DNA from: FEN-1219 sp963713355
GTDB taxonomy: Bacteria > Pseudomonadota > Gammaproteobacteria > Steroidobacterales > Rariloculaceae
NCBI GenBank assembly: GCA_963713355.1
Contig: CAVQLK010000008.1
Location: 186,001-250,000 of the forward strand
Length of the DNA stretch: 64,000 bases
Direction of reading: 5' to 3'
The translations under genes were made by a program, and so were the position numbers. Under the pieces are notes generated by a model that made no database searches, was not told the origin of the DNA, and saw only the letters and a list, made by a program, of their open reading frames with translations. Positions 40,016-48,132 of this stretch are shown one piece after another. The first letter of the stretch is position 1. Each line of letters opens with the position of its first letter.

Positions 40016-40305
40016 CCGCCTGGAGTTTGTCTAAATCCGTCCATCTCCACGAAGCTCGTCACAGTGGGTAATTTTTCGGCTACCATGAGGCCGCTTCGCT
40101 AATTGCCTCGACGGGGTGGCGAGCAGGGGGGACCGGCCGAAACAGAGAATAAAAGGCCGGTCGGCCACGATGTCTGCAGTGAACTTTACCGCGCGCAAGC
40201 GCGGACGGGCGAGCTGTAGGCTTGGGGCGATTGCCGAATCCGATAACAATAGCTCCGCTTAGCAGAGCAACGGACCGGCGAAGCAGGGCCTAGAAGGAGT
40301 TGGCT
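40016..40305 (+). promoter_or_regulatory. csrA leader with hairpin and several GGA motifs
   Basis: 290 bases without a gene. GACCGGCC (40131-40138) pairs perfectly with GGCCGGTC (40155-40162) over a 16-base A-rich loop. Four GGA motifs occur toward csrA: 40130-40132 at the hairpin base, 40203-40205, 40272-40274, and 40296-40298 inside the ribosome site AAGGAG. CsrA binds GGA in such leaders, so autoregulation is likely. The hairpin might instead end alaS transcription. Confidence 0.45.
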
Positions 40306-40521
40306 ATGCTGATCTTGACCCGGCGCGTGGGGGAAACGGTCGTCATCGGCAACGACGTCACCGTGACCGTACTGGGTGTGAAGGGCAATCAAGTGCGGCT
40401 CGGCGTGAACGCCCCGCGCGAAGTCGCCGTCCACCGCGAAGAAATCTTCGAACGCATCAAGCGCGAACAAACCGAAGAAAAACCGCGAGCACCTCTAAAC
40501 GGAACCACTGTTCACCCGTAG
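40306..40521 (+). CDS. csrA: Carbon storage regulator CsrA
   Basis: 71 aa homodimeric RNA-binding regulator. MLILTRRVGETVVIGNDVTV at the start and VRLGVNAPREVAVHREEIFE after it are textbook CsrA, including the RNA-contact residues Leu4 and Arg44 (in APREV). The tail of about 12 residues after the helix is longer than in E. coli (61 aa). The ATG has AAGGAG 6 bases upstream. The gene lies between alaS and tRNA-Ser, as in most gammaproteobacteria. Confidence 0.97.
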   Translation: MLILTRRVGETVVIGNDVTVTVLGVKGNQVRLGVNAPREVAVHREEIFERIKREQTEEKPRAPLNGTTVHP

Positions 40522-40638
40522 CGGCGAAAATCGCTCCGGCTGGTTGCAATAGCGTGAGTGCGCGCCCGCATGCGGGCGTCGCGATTCTCCCGTTCCGCCA
40601 GTAGAATCACATCCGCGTAGACGCACATGCCGCATCAC

Positions 40639-40729
40639 GGAGAGATGGCCGAGTGGTCGAAGGCGCACCCCTGCTAAGGGTGTAAGGGCCAAAAGCCCTT
40701 CGAGGGTTCGAATCCCTCTCTCTCCGCCA
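40639..40729 (+). tRNA. tRNA-Ser (anticodon GCU)
   Basis: The acceptor stem GGAGAGA (40639-40645) pairs with TCTCTCC (40719-40725). G73 and an encoded CCA (40727-40729) follow. The D-arm reads TGGCCGAGTGGTCGAAGGC. The anticodon arm CACCC-CTGCTAA-GGGTG carries GCT at 40673-40675 and reads AGC/AGU. A long variable arm (GGGCCAAAAGCCC) and the T-arm GAGGGTTCGAATCCCTC confirm a class II serine tRNA. Confidence 0.97.
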
Positions 40730-40763
40730 CTCCATGGCTCGACACGGCGCGGAGACCGTACGC

Positions 40764-43136
40764 ATGATGCACGAGTGGGCCCGCGCTCTTCGACGTCTGC
40801 GACGCCGGCCGGCGAGCGCGGCAGCCATCGTCATCACGATCGCGCTCGGCATCGGCGTCAGCGCGGGCATGTTCAGCGTGCTGCATGGCGTGGCCCTTCG
40901 TGCGCTCCCTTATCCGGATGCGGGACGTCTGGTGCGGATCTACCTCGAGAATCCGTCGCTCGGCACCGCGCGCGTCGCATTGACTCGCGCCGAAGCCGTG
41001 GAAGGGCTCGGCAGCCTGCCGGGATTTGAGAGCACCGCGTACTACGTCAACGAGCCGTCGTATATCTTCACCGGCGCGGACGTCTCGCGCCGCGTGGGCG
41101 TCGTCCGCGTAAGCGCCGACTTCTTTGCGGTGTTTGGCATACCGGCCGCCATCGGCCGCACGTTGATCGGGGCCGACTTCGAACAGCCGGGACCGGCCGT
41201 GCTCAGCCACGACGCCTGGATGGAGCTGACCGGCGGCGACCCGAGCGCCGTGGGGCGCACGCTGACGTTTGCCGAAGCAACCGTCGAGGTCGTGGGCGTG
41301 CTGCCCCCGTCGTTCAAGGAGGGAAGCGGGGAGGCTTTCGTCTATCTTCCGTTTTCGGCGGCGGACCTCGATGGGGCTCGCTTCCGCTTTGGGAGGCGCG
41401 AGATCGTCGCGCTCGGCCGGCTTGCTCCCGGCGCCTCGCGAGCAGCGGTTCTGAACGGCCTCGAGGTCCGGATGGCCGCAGTGACTGGCGAACGCGGCGC
41501 CACGGAGAACTTGCGGTTCGCCTACGTCGGTCTCCTCGACGAGCTGGTCGGGGGCATGCGAGTCGTGCTGTTCGGCCTGTTCGTGGTCTCGATGCTGGTG
41601 CTGCTGATCGCGTGCTCGACAGCCGCGAGCCTCGTCGCGATTCGCTTCCAAGCGCGCGGCGCCGAGCTCGGGCTGCACCGCGCGCTCGGCGCGAGCAACG
41701 TGCGCATCGCGACCGATCTCGCGCGCGAGCTCGTCTTGCTCGCCGCGGCGGCCTGCGCCGGCGGCGTGCTCGTCGCGCACGCCGTGCTCGCAGCGCTGCG
41801 GCCGCTGGCGGCGGAGACGCTGCCGCGCGCCGAAGGAATCGCCATCGACGCGGCGACGCTCTGGTTCGCTGCGGCGGCCGCGGCCGCAACCGTGCTGCTG
41901 ACGGGCGCCGCAAGCCTGTCGGCACTGCGGAACGACCCCGGAAAGCGTCTGCGCCCCGGCGTGCGGCAGCTCGTCGAAGGCGGACGGAAGCCCGCGGTGC
42001 TGCCGATCGCCGCGGTCGGAATGGCGTCGGTCGCGCTCGCCGCCGCGCTGGCGCTGTCGGTGAGCCTCGCACAGCTCCGCAACGTGCAAGTGGGGTTTCG
42101 CACGCAGAATGTCGTGGCCCTGAGCCTCGCCTTCGCCCGGCGGCAGCCCGCCGAGATGTATCAGAGCGTTGATCGCGTGCTCGAGCGTTTGCGCGGCGTC
42201 CCCGGCGTCGCTGACGCCGTGGCTGCTTTCGGCGCGCCGACGAGTCTTGGGTTACCACGGGCTGGTGCCCGGTTTCGGACTGACGGCGAGAGAACGAATG
42301 CGGTCTTTCAGCAGGTGTCGGAGAGCTATCACCGCGTTCTCGGCGTCGCAATTCGCCGCGGCCGAGACATCACGGCGGCCGACGTGGAGGGAGTGCAGCA
42401 AGTCGCCGTCGTCAATGAGACGCTCGCGCGAACGATGTTCGGTGATGCAGATCCGCTCGGCCAAACGTTGGTGCTCGTCACCGGCACGCAGCCGGTCGTC
42501 ATCGTGGGCATTGCCGCTGACCGGAGCAACGCGGGCTTGCGAGCGCCGCCCGATCCCGAGGTCGTGGTACCGCTTCGCCAGTGGGGGACGCCACCGTCGA
42601 CGCTGCTGGTGCGGTGGGAGAACGAGCCGCCGCCGACCTGGAGGACGCTGCTTCGCGACGTCGTCAAGGAAGCCGATCCGGGTCAGCTCGTCGTCGCCGG
42701 CTTCGCGCTGACCGACGAGCTGAGCTCACAGACGCGAGCATTGCGCCTGTTCGCGTCCGCCACGAATGCGTTTGCAGCATTCGCCCTGCTGCTGTGCGCA
42801 TTCGGCATCAATGCCGTCATCGCGGCGATGCAGCAGCGCAGAGCACGGGAAATCGGCTTGCGCATGGCGCTCGGCGCCACGCCGCGCCAAGCGAGCGCGC
42901 TCGTGCTCGCGACGGCCGCGCGCATCGTCGTGCCGGGTCTCGTGGTCGCCGCGCTGCTGGCGCTCCCGATCTTCCGCTGGCTCCGGCCGCAACTCTTCGA
43001 CGTCGGCGAAGCGTCGTTATGGCTGTTGTTCGCGCTTGCCGTGCTGGCATCAGCGGCCGCGGCGCTGGCGGCCGCCTTCTTGCCGGCGCGCCGCGCCGCC
43101 CGCATCGCGCCCATGGAAGCGCTGCGCTACGAATGA
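40764..43136 (+). CDS. MacB/FtsX-type permease, duplicated ADOP architecture
   Basis: 790 aa membrane protein. It has an N-terminal helix, a periplasmic MacB core domain (about 40-230), three or four helices (about 245-400), a second periplasmic domain (about 430-620) and three C-terminal helices. The double permease layout with ALPYPDAGRLVRI, REIGLRMALGATPRQASALV and PARRAARIAPMEALRYE is that of the acidobacterial duplicated orphan permeases. No ATPase gene is adjacent, as usual for that family. The ATG at 40764 has GGAG 9 bases upstream; an ATG at 40734 would begin 5 bases after the tRNA. Confidence 0.82.
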   Translation: MMHEWARALRRLRRRPASAAAIVITIALGIGVSAGMFSVLHGVALRALPYPDAGRLVRIYLENPSLGTARVALTRAEAVEGLGSLPGFESTAYYVNEPSYIFTGADVSRRVGVVRVSADFFAVFGIPAAIGRTLIGADFEQPGPAVLSHDAWMELTGGDPSAVGRTLTFAEATVEVVGVLPPSFKEGSGEAFVYLPFSAADLDGARFRFGRREIVALGRLAPGASRAAVLNGLEVRMAAVTGERGATENLRFAYVGLLDELVGGMRVVLFGLFVVSMLVLLIACSTAASLVAIRFQARGAELGLHRALGASNVRIATDLARELVLLAAAACAGGVLVAHAVLAALRPLAAETLPRAEGIAIDAATLWFAAAAAAATVLLTGAASLSALRNDPGKRLRPGVRQLVEGGRKPAVLPIAAVGMASVALAAALALSVSLAQLRNVQVGFRTQNVVALSLAFARRQPAEMYQSVDRVLERLRGVPGVADAVAAFGAPTSLGLPRAGARFRTDGERTNAVFQQVSESYHRVLGVAIRRGRDITAADVEGVQQVAVVNETLARTMFGDADPLGQTLVLVTGTQPVVIVGIAADRSNAGLRAPPDPEVVVPLRQWGTPPSTLLVRWENEPPPTWRTLLRDVVKEADPGQLVVAGFALTDELSSQTRALRLFASATNAFAAFALLLCAFGINAVIAAMQQRRAREIGLRMALGATPRQASALVLATAARIVVPGLVVAALLALPIFRWLRPQLFDVGEASLWLLFALAVLASAAAALAAAFLPARRAARIAPMEALRYE

Positions 43137-43141
43137 TTGTC

Positions 43142-43480
43142 TCAGTTCGTCGGCGCTGTCGCGAGATCCAATGGTGGGGGCGGCCCGTGAGCGGTTTGGC
43201 TTTCCGCAGCCGCGGTCACGATGAGCAACGCGAAGACGACGCCGCGAACGCTGACGGCCGTGCCGAGTATCTCTGCATTTGATCTGAACGGCACGGCGTT
43301 CGCTGCTGCCGATGCAGCGAGATAGAACAGGATCAGGGCGAGCGACCGCGAACCGAGCTCGCCGCGCAGCACCGCCGCTCGCGTGCCCACCCCTTTGCCG
43401 CCGACGGTGTTGTTGTCGGCGGTGGTAACCGGGCTGTAACGATGCACGTTCGGTGCTAAGGCGATACAGGACTCGATCAA
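43142..43480 (-). CDS. Hypothetical small membrane protein
   Basis: 112 aa with two hydrophobic segments (SLALILFYLAASAAANAVPF and GVVFALLIVTAAAE). I recognise no family. It is convergent with the permease gene, 5 bases apart. The codon pattern is not clearly coding, so it may be spurious. Confidence 0.3.
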   Translation of the reverse strand: MIESCIALAPNVHRYSPVTTADNNTVGGKGVGTRAAVLRGELGSRSLALILFYLAASAAANAVPFRSNAEILGTAVSVRGVVFALLIVTAAAESQTAHGPPPPLDLATAPTN

Positions 43481-43495
43481 CCAGGCGAAGCGCTC

Positions 43496-43523
43496 TACCG
43501 ACCGACCGTGAGCTTGGTCGGTA
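43496..43523. terminator. Stem-loop downstream of cysK
   Basis: TACCGACC (43496-43503) pairs perfectly with GGTCGGTA (43516-43523) around a 12-base loop. It lies 27 bases beyond the cysK stop on the minus strand. There is no T-run, so termination is only a possibility. Confidence 0.4.
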
Positions 43524-43549
43524 CCAGTTGTAGGAACTGCGAATCGCGG

Positions 43550-44512
43550 TTACTTCTTGTCCAAGCCCGCGAGCCACTCGTCGTCGGAGCCCGCGTTCAA
43601 GTCGTCGAAGAGATAGGTGCCGAGGTAACGTTCGCCAGTGTCCGGCAGCATCGCGAGCAGCACGGAGCCCGGCTTCGCAGTCTCGGCGGCTTTGAGCGTG
43701 GCCGCGAGCGTCGCGCCCGCAGAGATGCCGACGAAGATGCCTTCCTCGCTCGCGAGCCGGCGCGCCATCGTCTTGCCTTCCTCGTCGGTGACCGGCAGCA
43801 GCTGATCGAAGACCTTTGGGTTCAAGACGTCGGGCAAGAAGTCCGGCGTCCACCCTTGGATTTTGTGCGGCGCCCAGGTCTTGCCGCCGAGCAGCGAAGC
43901 ACCCGCGGGCTCGGTCGCGATGATCTGCACTTCGGGGCGCGCGAGCTTGATCACCTCGCCGGCGCCCGTCAGCGTTCCACCCGTGCCCCAGCCCGTGACC
44001 CAGAAGTCGAGCCGGCGCCCCGCGAAGTCCTTCAGAATCTCAGGCCCCGTCGTTTGGCGGTGATACGCGGGGTTCGCGGGATTCTGGAACTGGCGCGCGA
44101 GGAACCAGCCGTGCTTCTCGGCGAGCGTCGCGGCGAGCCGCACCATGCCCGTGCCGCGCTCGGCGGCCGGAGTCAGGATCACCTTCGCGCCGAGCGCGCG
44201 CATGATCTTGCGCCGCTCGACGGAGAACGTCTCGACCATCGTCGCTACGAACGGATAACCCTTTGCCGCGCATACCATCGCGAGCGCGATGCCCGTGTTG
44301 CCGGACGTCGCTTCGACGACCGTCTGCCCCGGCTTCAAAGTGCCGCGCCGCTCGGCGTCGTCGATGATCGCGAACGCTAACCGGTCCTTGACTGAAGACA
44401 GCGGGTTGAACGCCTCGATCTTCGCGTAGATCGTGACGTGCTTCGGCGGGATGCGGTGCAGCTTGACGACGGGGGTGTTGCCAATCGTGTCGAGGATGCT
44501 TTCGTAGATCAT
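43550..44512 (-). CDS. cysK: Cysteine synthase (O-acetylserine sulfhydrylase)
   Basis: 320 aa PLP enzyme making cysteine from O-acetylserine and sulfide. The PLP lysine is Lys42 in NPLSSVKDR. The substrate loop is EATSGNTGIAL, the phosphate loop is GWGTGGTLTGAGEVI, and PDTGERYLGTYLF ends the core. The start overlaps the cysG stop (ATGA), so siroheme for sulfite reductase and cysteine synthesis are coupled. Confidence 0.94.
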   Translation of the reverse strand: MIYESILDTIGNTPVVKLHRIPPKHVTIYAKIEAFNPLSSVKDRLAFAIIDDAERRGTLKPGQTVVEATSGNTGIALAMVCAAKGYPFVATMVETFSVERRKIMRALGAKVILTPAAERGTGMVRLAATLAEKHGWFLARQFQNPANPAYHRQTTGPEILKDFAGRRLDFWVTGWGTGGTLTGAGEVIKLARPEVQIIATEPAGASLLGGKTWAPHKIQGWTPDFLPDVLNPKVFDQLLPVTDEEGKTMARRLASEEGIFVGISAGATLAATLKAAETAKPGSVLLAMLPDTGERYLGTYLFDDLNAGSDDEWLAGLDKK

Positions 44513-45975
44513 GGCGCCGCCTTGTTGGTCTGCTGTCGGTAGCTTACACCCGCTCCGTCGCCGGCCGGCGCGTCGGTGAAGTGCTCGACTTTGCTCGGCG
44601 CGAACCAGCTGTAGCGGTCTGCATAGCGCGTCGTCTCGCCGACGATCAAGAGGGCCGGCGGATGGATGTCGAGCGCGGCTTGCGCGGCGGCCAGATCACC
44701 GAGCACCGTGCGGACCACGCGCTGCCGCTCGGTCGTGCCGCTCTCGACGACGGCGACGGGCGTGTCGCGCGCATGGCCCTTCGCGAGCAACGCGGCCGCG
44801 ATCTCGCCGTACTGCGCGACGCCCATGTACATCACGAGCGTTCGGCCCGGTTCGAACTCAGCCGTAGCCGGCGCGCCCTCGTCGCTCGTGTGCCCCGTCG
44901 TCAGCAGCACGGCCTGCGCAACGCCGCGCAGCGTCAACGGAATACCGGCATACGCGGCGCAGCCTTCGGCCGCGGAGATTCCGGGCACGACCTGAAATTT
45001 GAGGCCGGCGTCGGCCAGCGCTGCGAGCTCCTCGCCGCCGCGGCCGAAGATGAACGGGTCGCCGCCCTTGAGCCGGCAGACGCGCTTTCCCGATTGCACG
45101 AGGCTCACGAGGAGCCGATTGAGCTGTTTCTGCGAGATCGACGGGCGCCGCGGCGTCTTGCCGACGCAGATGAGCTCGGCGTCGCGCCGCGCGTACTGCA
45201 GGAGCTCGGCGCTGACGAGCCGGTCGTAGAGCACGACGTCGGCCGTCGCAAGGAGCTGCCGGCCGCGGATCGTGATGAGATCGATGCCGCCGGGGCCCGC
45301 GCCGACGAGATACGCTTCGCCGCGCCTCGCAACATCGTCGCTGCCCCAGGTCGACAGCGCCTGCTCGAGCGCGCGCTCGGCATCGGCGTCGCGGCCCGCG
45401 AACGCATGCTCGGCGACGACGCCCGTGACTACGCGCTCCCAAAAATGGCGCCGCTCGGTCGTATCGGCGACGCGCTCGCGTACGCGCGTTCGCCATCGGC
45501 CTGCGAGCTCGGCCAACGCGCCGAGCCGCGCGGGCAGCAGCGTCTCGATGACGCCTTTGATCCAGCGCGCGAGCACGGGCGACAGGCCGCTGCTGCCGAT
45601 CGCAATGGTGACGGGCGAACGATCGACGATCGCCGGCATGATGAACGTGCAGAGTGCCGGGTCGTCGACGACGTTGCAGAAGCGTTTGGCGGCACGTGCC
45701 GCCGCGGCGACGGCCGCGTTGACGGCCTTGTCGTCGGTTGCCGCGACGACGAGCCAGAACGGGTCCAGCGAGTCGGCTGCGTACGCCCGCGCCGCGTGCG
45801 TGATCGCGCCGTCCGCTGTGAGCTCGGCCAGCTGAGGGGAAAGCTCCGGCGCCAGGACCGTGACGGCCGCCTTGGCGTCGAGCAGCAGCGTCACGCGGCG
45901 CTCGGCCACCGTCCCGCCGCCGACGACGAGGACGGCGCGATTCGTGAGATCCGCGAACAGAGGTAAGTGCTGCAT
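44509..45975 (-). CDS. cysG: Siroheme synthase CysG (three activities)
   Basis: 488 aa from the ATG at 45975 (MQHLPLFADLTNRAVLVVGG). The N-terminal part is the NAD-dependent precorrin-2 dehydrogenase/ferrochelatase (VVGGGTVAERRV, then SSGLSPVLARWIKGVIETLL). The C-terminal part is uroporphyrinogen-III methyltransferase (VGAGPGGIDLITIRGRQLLA, VLYDRLVSAELL, RLKGGDPFIFGRGGEE, VVPGISAAEGCAAYAGIPLT). It makes siroheme for sulfite reductase, drawing uroporphyrinogen III from the pathway encoded at 57-64 kb. It diverges from cysB. Confidence 0.95.
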   Translation of the reverse strand: MQHLPLFADLTNRAVLVVGGGTVAERRVTLLLDAKAAVTVLAPELSPQLAELTADGAITHAARAYAADSLDPFWLVVAATDDKAVNAAVAAAARAAKRFCNVVDDPALCTFIMPAIVDRSPVTIAIGSSGLSPVLARWIKGVIETLLPARLGALAELAGRWRTRVRERVADTTERRHFWERVVTGVVAEHAFAGRDADAERALEQALSTWGSDDVARRGEAYLVGAGPGGIDLITIRGRQLLATADVVLYDRLVSAELLQYARRDAELICVGKTPRRPSISQKQLNRLLVSLVQSGKRVCRLKGGDPFIFGRGGEELAALADAGLKFQVVPGISAAEGCAAYAGIPLTLRGVAQAVLLTTGHTSDEGAPATAEFEPGRTLVMYMGVAQYGEIAAALLAKGHARDTPVAVVESGTTERQRVVRTVLGDLAAAQAALDIHPPALLIVGETTRYADRYSWFAPSKVEHFTDAPAGDGAGVSYRQQTNKAAP

Positions 45976-46073
45976 GAGGAAGGCCTTAGCGGGGCACGAT
46001 ACCGTGCGCGCTGATCGCCTAACAACACCGTATCCGCCTAGGTTTATAGCCCCCTGAAATAACGGGGCCCTCG

Positions 46074-46104
46074 TTGACACCCAAAACTAACCAATGGTTA
46101 TATG
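46074..46104 (+). promoter_or_regulatory. Candidate sigma-70 promoter of cysB
   Basis: A perfect -35 TTGACA (46074-46079) is followed at 18-19 bases by TTATAT/TATATG (46098-46104), a weak -10. It lies 65-95 bases before the cysB GTG in the divergent cysG/cysB gap. The spacing is longer than ideal, as in activator-dependent promoters. Confidence 0.4.
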
Positions 46105-46168
46105 CAACGACGGCCGCCGACTCGACGAGGGAGCGGCCTTTTCATCGAAGCCGGGAGCTCTCGAACAC

Positions 46169-47209
46169 GTGACGCTGAAGCAGCTCAAATACTTGGTCGG
46201 GATCGCCGACAGCGGCCTGAACATCACGTCGGCCGCCGAGCGCCTGTTCACGAGCCAGCCGGGCATCAGCAAGCAATTGAAGCAGCTCGAGGCCGAGCTC
46301 GGCGTCCAGCTCTTCACGCGCAAGGGCAAGAGCTTGGCGGCGATCACGCCCGCCGGCCGCGAGGTCATCGCTCGTGCGCGCAAGATCCTGCGCGAGGTCG
46401 GCAACATCACGAGCCTCGCGAGCGATTTGACGGCCGAGCTCGACGGCACGTTATCGATCGCGACGACGCATACGCAAGCGCGCTACGTGCTGCCCGAGGT
46501 CATCCGCGCATTTCGCGAGCGCTATCCGCGCGTCGACCTCGAGCTGCACCAGGGCACATCGGAGCAGATCGCCGAGCTCATCAGCACGAACAAGGTCGAC
46601 TTCGCGATTGCGACGGGCTCGCAGGACCTGTTCTCGCACCTGACGCTGATGCCGATCTATCACTGGCACCGCATCGTGCTCGTGCAGAAGGGTCATCCTC
46701 TGACGAAGCACACGAAGCCGATCGACTTGAAGGCGCTCGCCGACCATCCGCTCGTGACGTACGTGTTCAGCGGCACGGGCGAGTCGTCGTTCAAGCGTGC
46801 GTTCCGCGAGCAGGGTCTCGAGCCGCGCGTCGTGTTCACCGCACGGGACGCCGACATCATCAAGACCTACGTCCGCATGGGCATGGGCGTCGGCGTCATT
46901 GCTTCGATGGCGTTCGAATGCGCGGATCGCGAGGATCTCGTCGCGATCGACGCGAGCCAGCTGTTCCCGCGCGTGACGACCTGGCTCGGCTTCCCGCGCG
47001 ATATGGTTTTGCGCGGCTATATGGTCGACTTCGTGCACCTGTTCGCGCCGCACTACTCGGCGCGGCTGATCCGCGACGCCGCGCACGCGCCAACGCAAGA
47101 GGAGGTCGACGAGCTCTTGCGCTCAATTCCGTTGCCGCTCAAGGCTGGTTGCGAGCAAGAGCAAGCGACGGCTCTCGAGCGGCGCCGGATGGAAGCCGAG
47201 CGCGGCTGA
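46169..47209 (+). CDS. cysB: LysR-type regulator CysB
   Basis: 346 aa from the GTG at 46169 (the family usually begins KLQQLRYIVE; here TLKQLKYLVGIADSGLNITS). Winged helix with ERLFTSQPGISKQLKQLEAE. The effector domain shows TTHTQARYVLPEVIRAFRER, the YHWHRIVLVQKGHPL segment, and FTARDADIIKTYVRMGMGVG. It activates cysteine genes in response to N-acetylserine. An in-frame ATG at 46094 is possible but adds an unconserved tail. The C-terminal extension of about 20 residues is longer than in E. coli. Confidence 0.94.
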   Translation: MTLKQLKYLVGIADSGLNITSAAERLFTSQPGISKQLKQLEAELGVQLFTRKGKSLAAITPAGREVIARARKILREVGNITSLASDLTAELDGTLSIATTHTQARYVLPEVIRAFRERYPRVDLELHQGTSEQIAELISTNKVDFAIATGSQDLFSHLTLMPIYHWHRIVLVQKGHPLTKHTKPIDLKALADHPLVTYVFSGTGESSFKRAFREQGLEPRVVFTARDADIIKTYVRMGMGVGVIASMAFECADREDLVAIDASQLFPRVTTWLGFPRDMVLRGYMVDFVHLFAPHYSARLIRDAAHAPTQEEVDELLRSIPLPLKAGCEQEQATALERRRMEAERG

Positions 47210-47236
47210 TGGAGCGGGACCGCTACGCGCCGCCGC

Positions 47237-47422
47237 TCACCGGCCGGCCGGCGGTGGCCAAATCATCAAGCCGTCGTCGTCGAGCAACCCCATCTCACCA
47301 AGTTTCTTGACGGTTTCCTCGCCCGCGCGTGCAGACGGAGAGCCGTTCAAGTTCAGCGGCGCGATGATGTCGAGCGAATCGAAGACACCGCTCGCGATGT
47401 CGATCATGTCCGTGAAGCGCAA
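47237..47422 (-). CDS. Short hypothetical protein
   Basis: 61 aa (SGVFDSLDIIAPLNLNGSPS in the middle). I recognise nothing. The composition looks protein-like, but it has no clear ribosome site and starts from TTG, so it may be a gene remnant or chance. The flanking bases up to 47506 hold nothing else I can identify. Confidence 0.25.
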   Translation of the reverse strand: MRFTDMIDIASGVFDSLDIIAPLNLNGSPSARAGEETVKKLGEMGLLDDDGLMIWPPPAGR

Positions 47423-47506
47423 GTTCGAGCGCCTACTGCGGCATTCTGCACCAGGGGGGCGGCGATTTGCTCCTCTGCAAACGCGGCGGCGAGATCGACG
47501 GACGCA

Positions 47507-47908
47507 CTAGAGGCTCGAGGGATACTCTTGAAATTCCGCGAGCCCCTGCCGCCGTTTGTGCCAAGGCGGACTCGACCGCAAGAACATATGTGCCGACTCG
47601 ACGAGCGTCTCGTCGCTATCGAGCGTGCCGGTCTGAATGAAATAGATTCCCATCGATGGGTGGCCGGTCGGCATGTGAGTGCCGCAAATGGAGCAGAAGT
47701 TGCGAAAGTTGCCGGGCGAGCTTTCGAATTCCTTGAGAAGCGCCTCGCCGCCCGTCCACTTGAACTCGCCGAGGGGCGCCGTCGTGTAGTCACCGTAGGC
47801 GGAGCCGCTCAGTTTTTGACAGATCGTGCAGTGGCACTTCGTGATGTTCGTCCCGATCTCCGCCGCCTCGTAGGTAACCTTCCCGCACAAGCAGCTTCCT
47901 TTGGCCAT
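47507..47908 (-). CDS. GFA family protein (glutathione-dependent formaldehyde-activating fold)
   Basis: 133 aa from the ATG at 47908. The CENP-V/GFA zinc ligands are in order: GSCLCGKV, KCHCTICQKLSG and NFCSICGTHM. SAYGDYTTAPLGEF lies between them, where members read phenylalanine/glycine-rich sheets. Only a few family members have tested activity, so the substrate is unknown. Single gene on the minus strand. Confidence 0.87.
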   Translation of the reverse strand: MAKGSCLCGKVTYEAAEIGTNITKCHCTICQKLSGSAYGDYTTAPLGEFKWTGGEALLKEFESSPGNFRNFCSICGTHMPTGHPSMGIYFIQTGTLDSDETLVESAHMFLRSSPPWHKRRQGLAEFQEYPSSL

Positions 47909-48132
47909 CGGTTTCTTCCGTCGTGGTTGCATGTTGATTGTGCCCGCGAAATGGGGCTGCTAGAAACACTATCGGCTGCCGCTGCACACCCAGCGCGGCC
48001 GCCAACGTGGCATCGCCATCGTGCGTGCTCGTTCGAGCGCCTGGTCGGCGAGAAGCTGCGCAAGGACTACCGTGAGGTGCCCGCCGCGTAGCCGCTGCCC
48101 GCACTCGAAAGGGCGCTGATGACAGCTGCCCT

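Noticed and set aside
40734..40763. Earlier ATG start for the permease
   Set aside because: It lies 5 bases from the tRNA 3' end with no ribosome site; the ATG at 40764 has GGAG at proper spacing.
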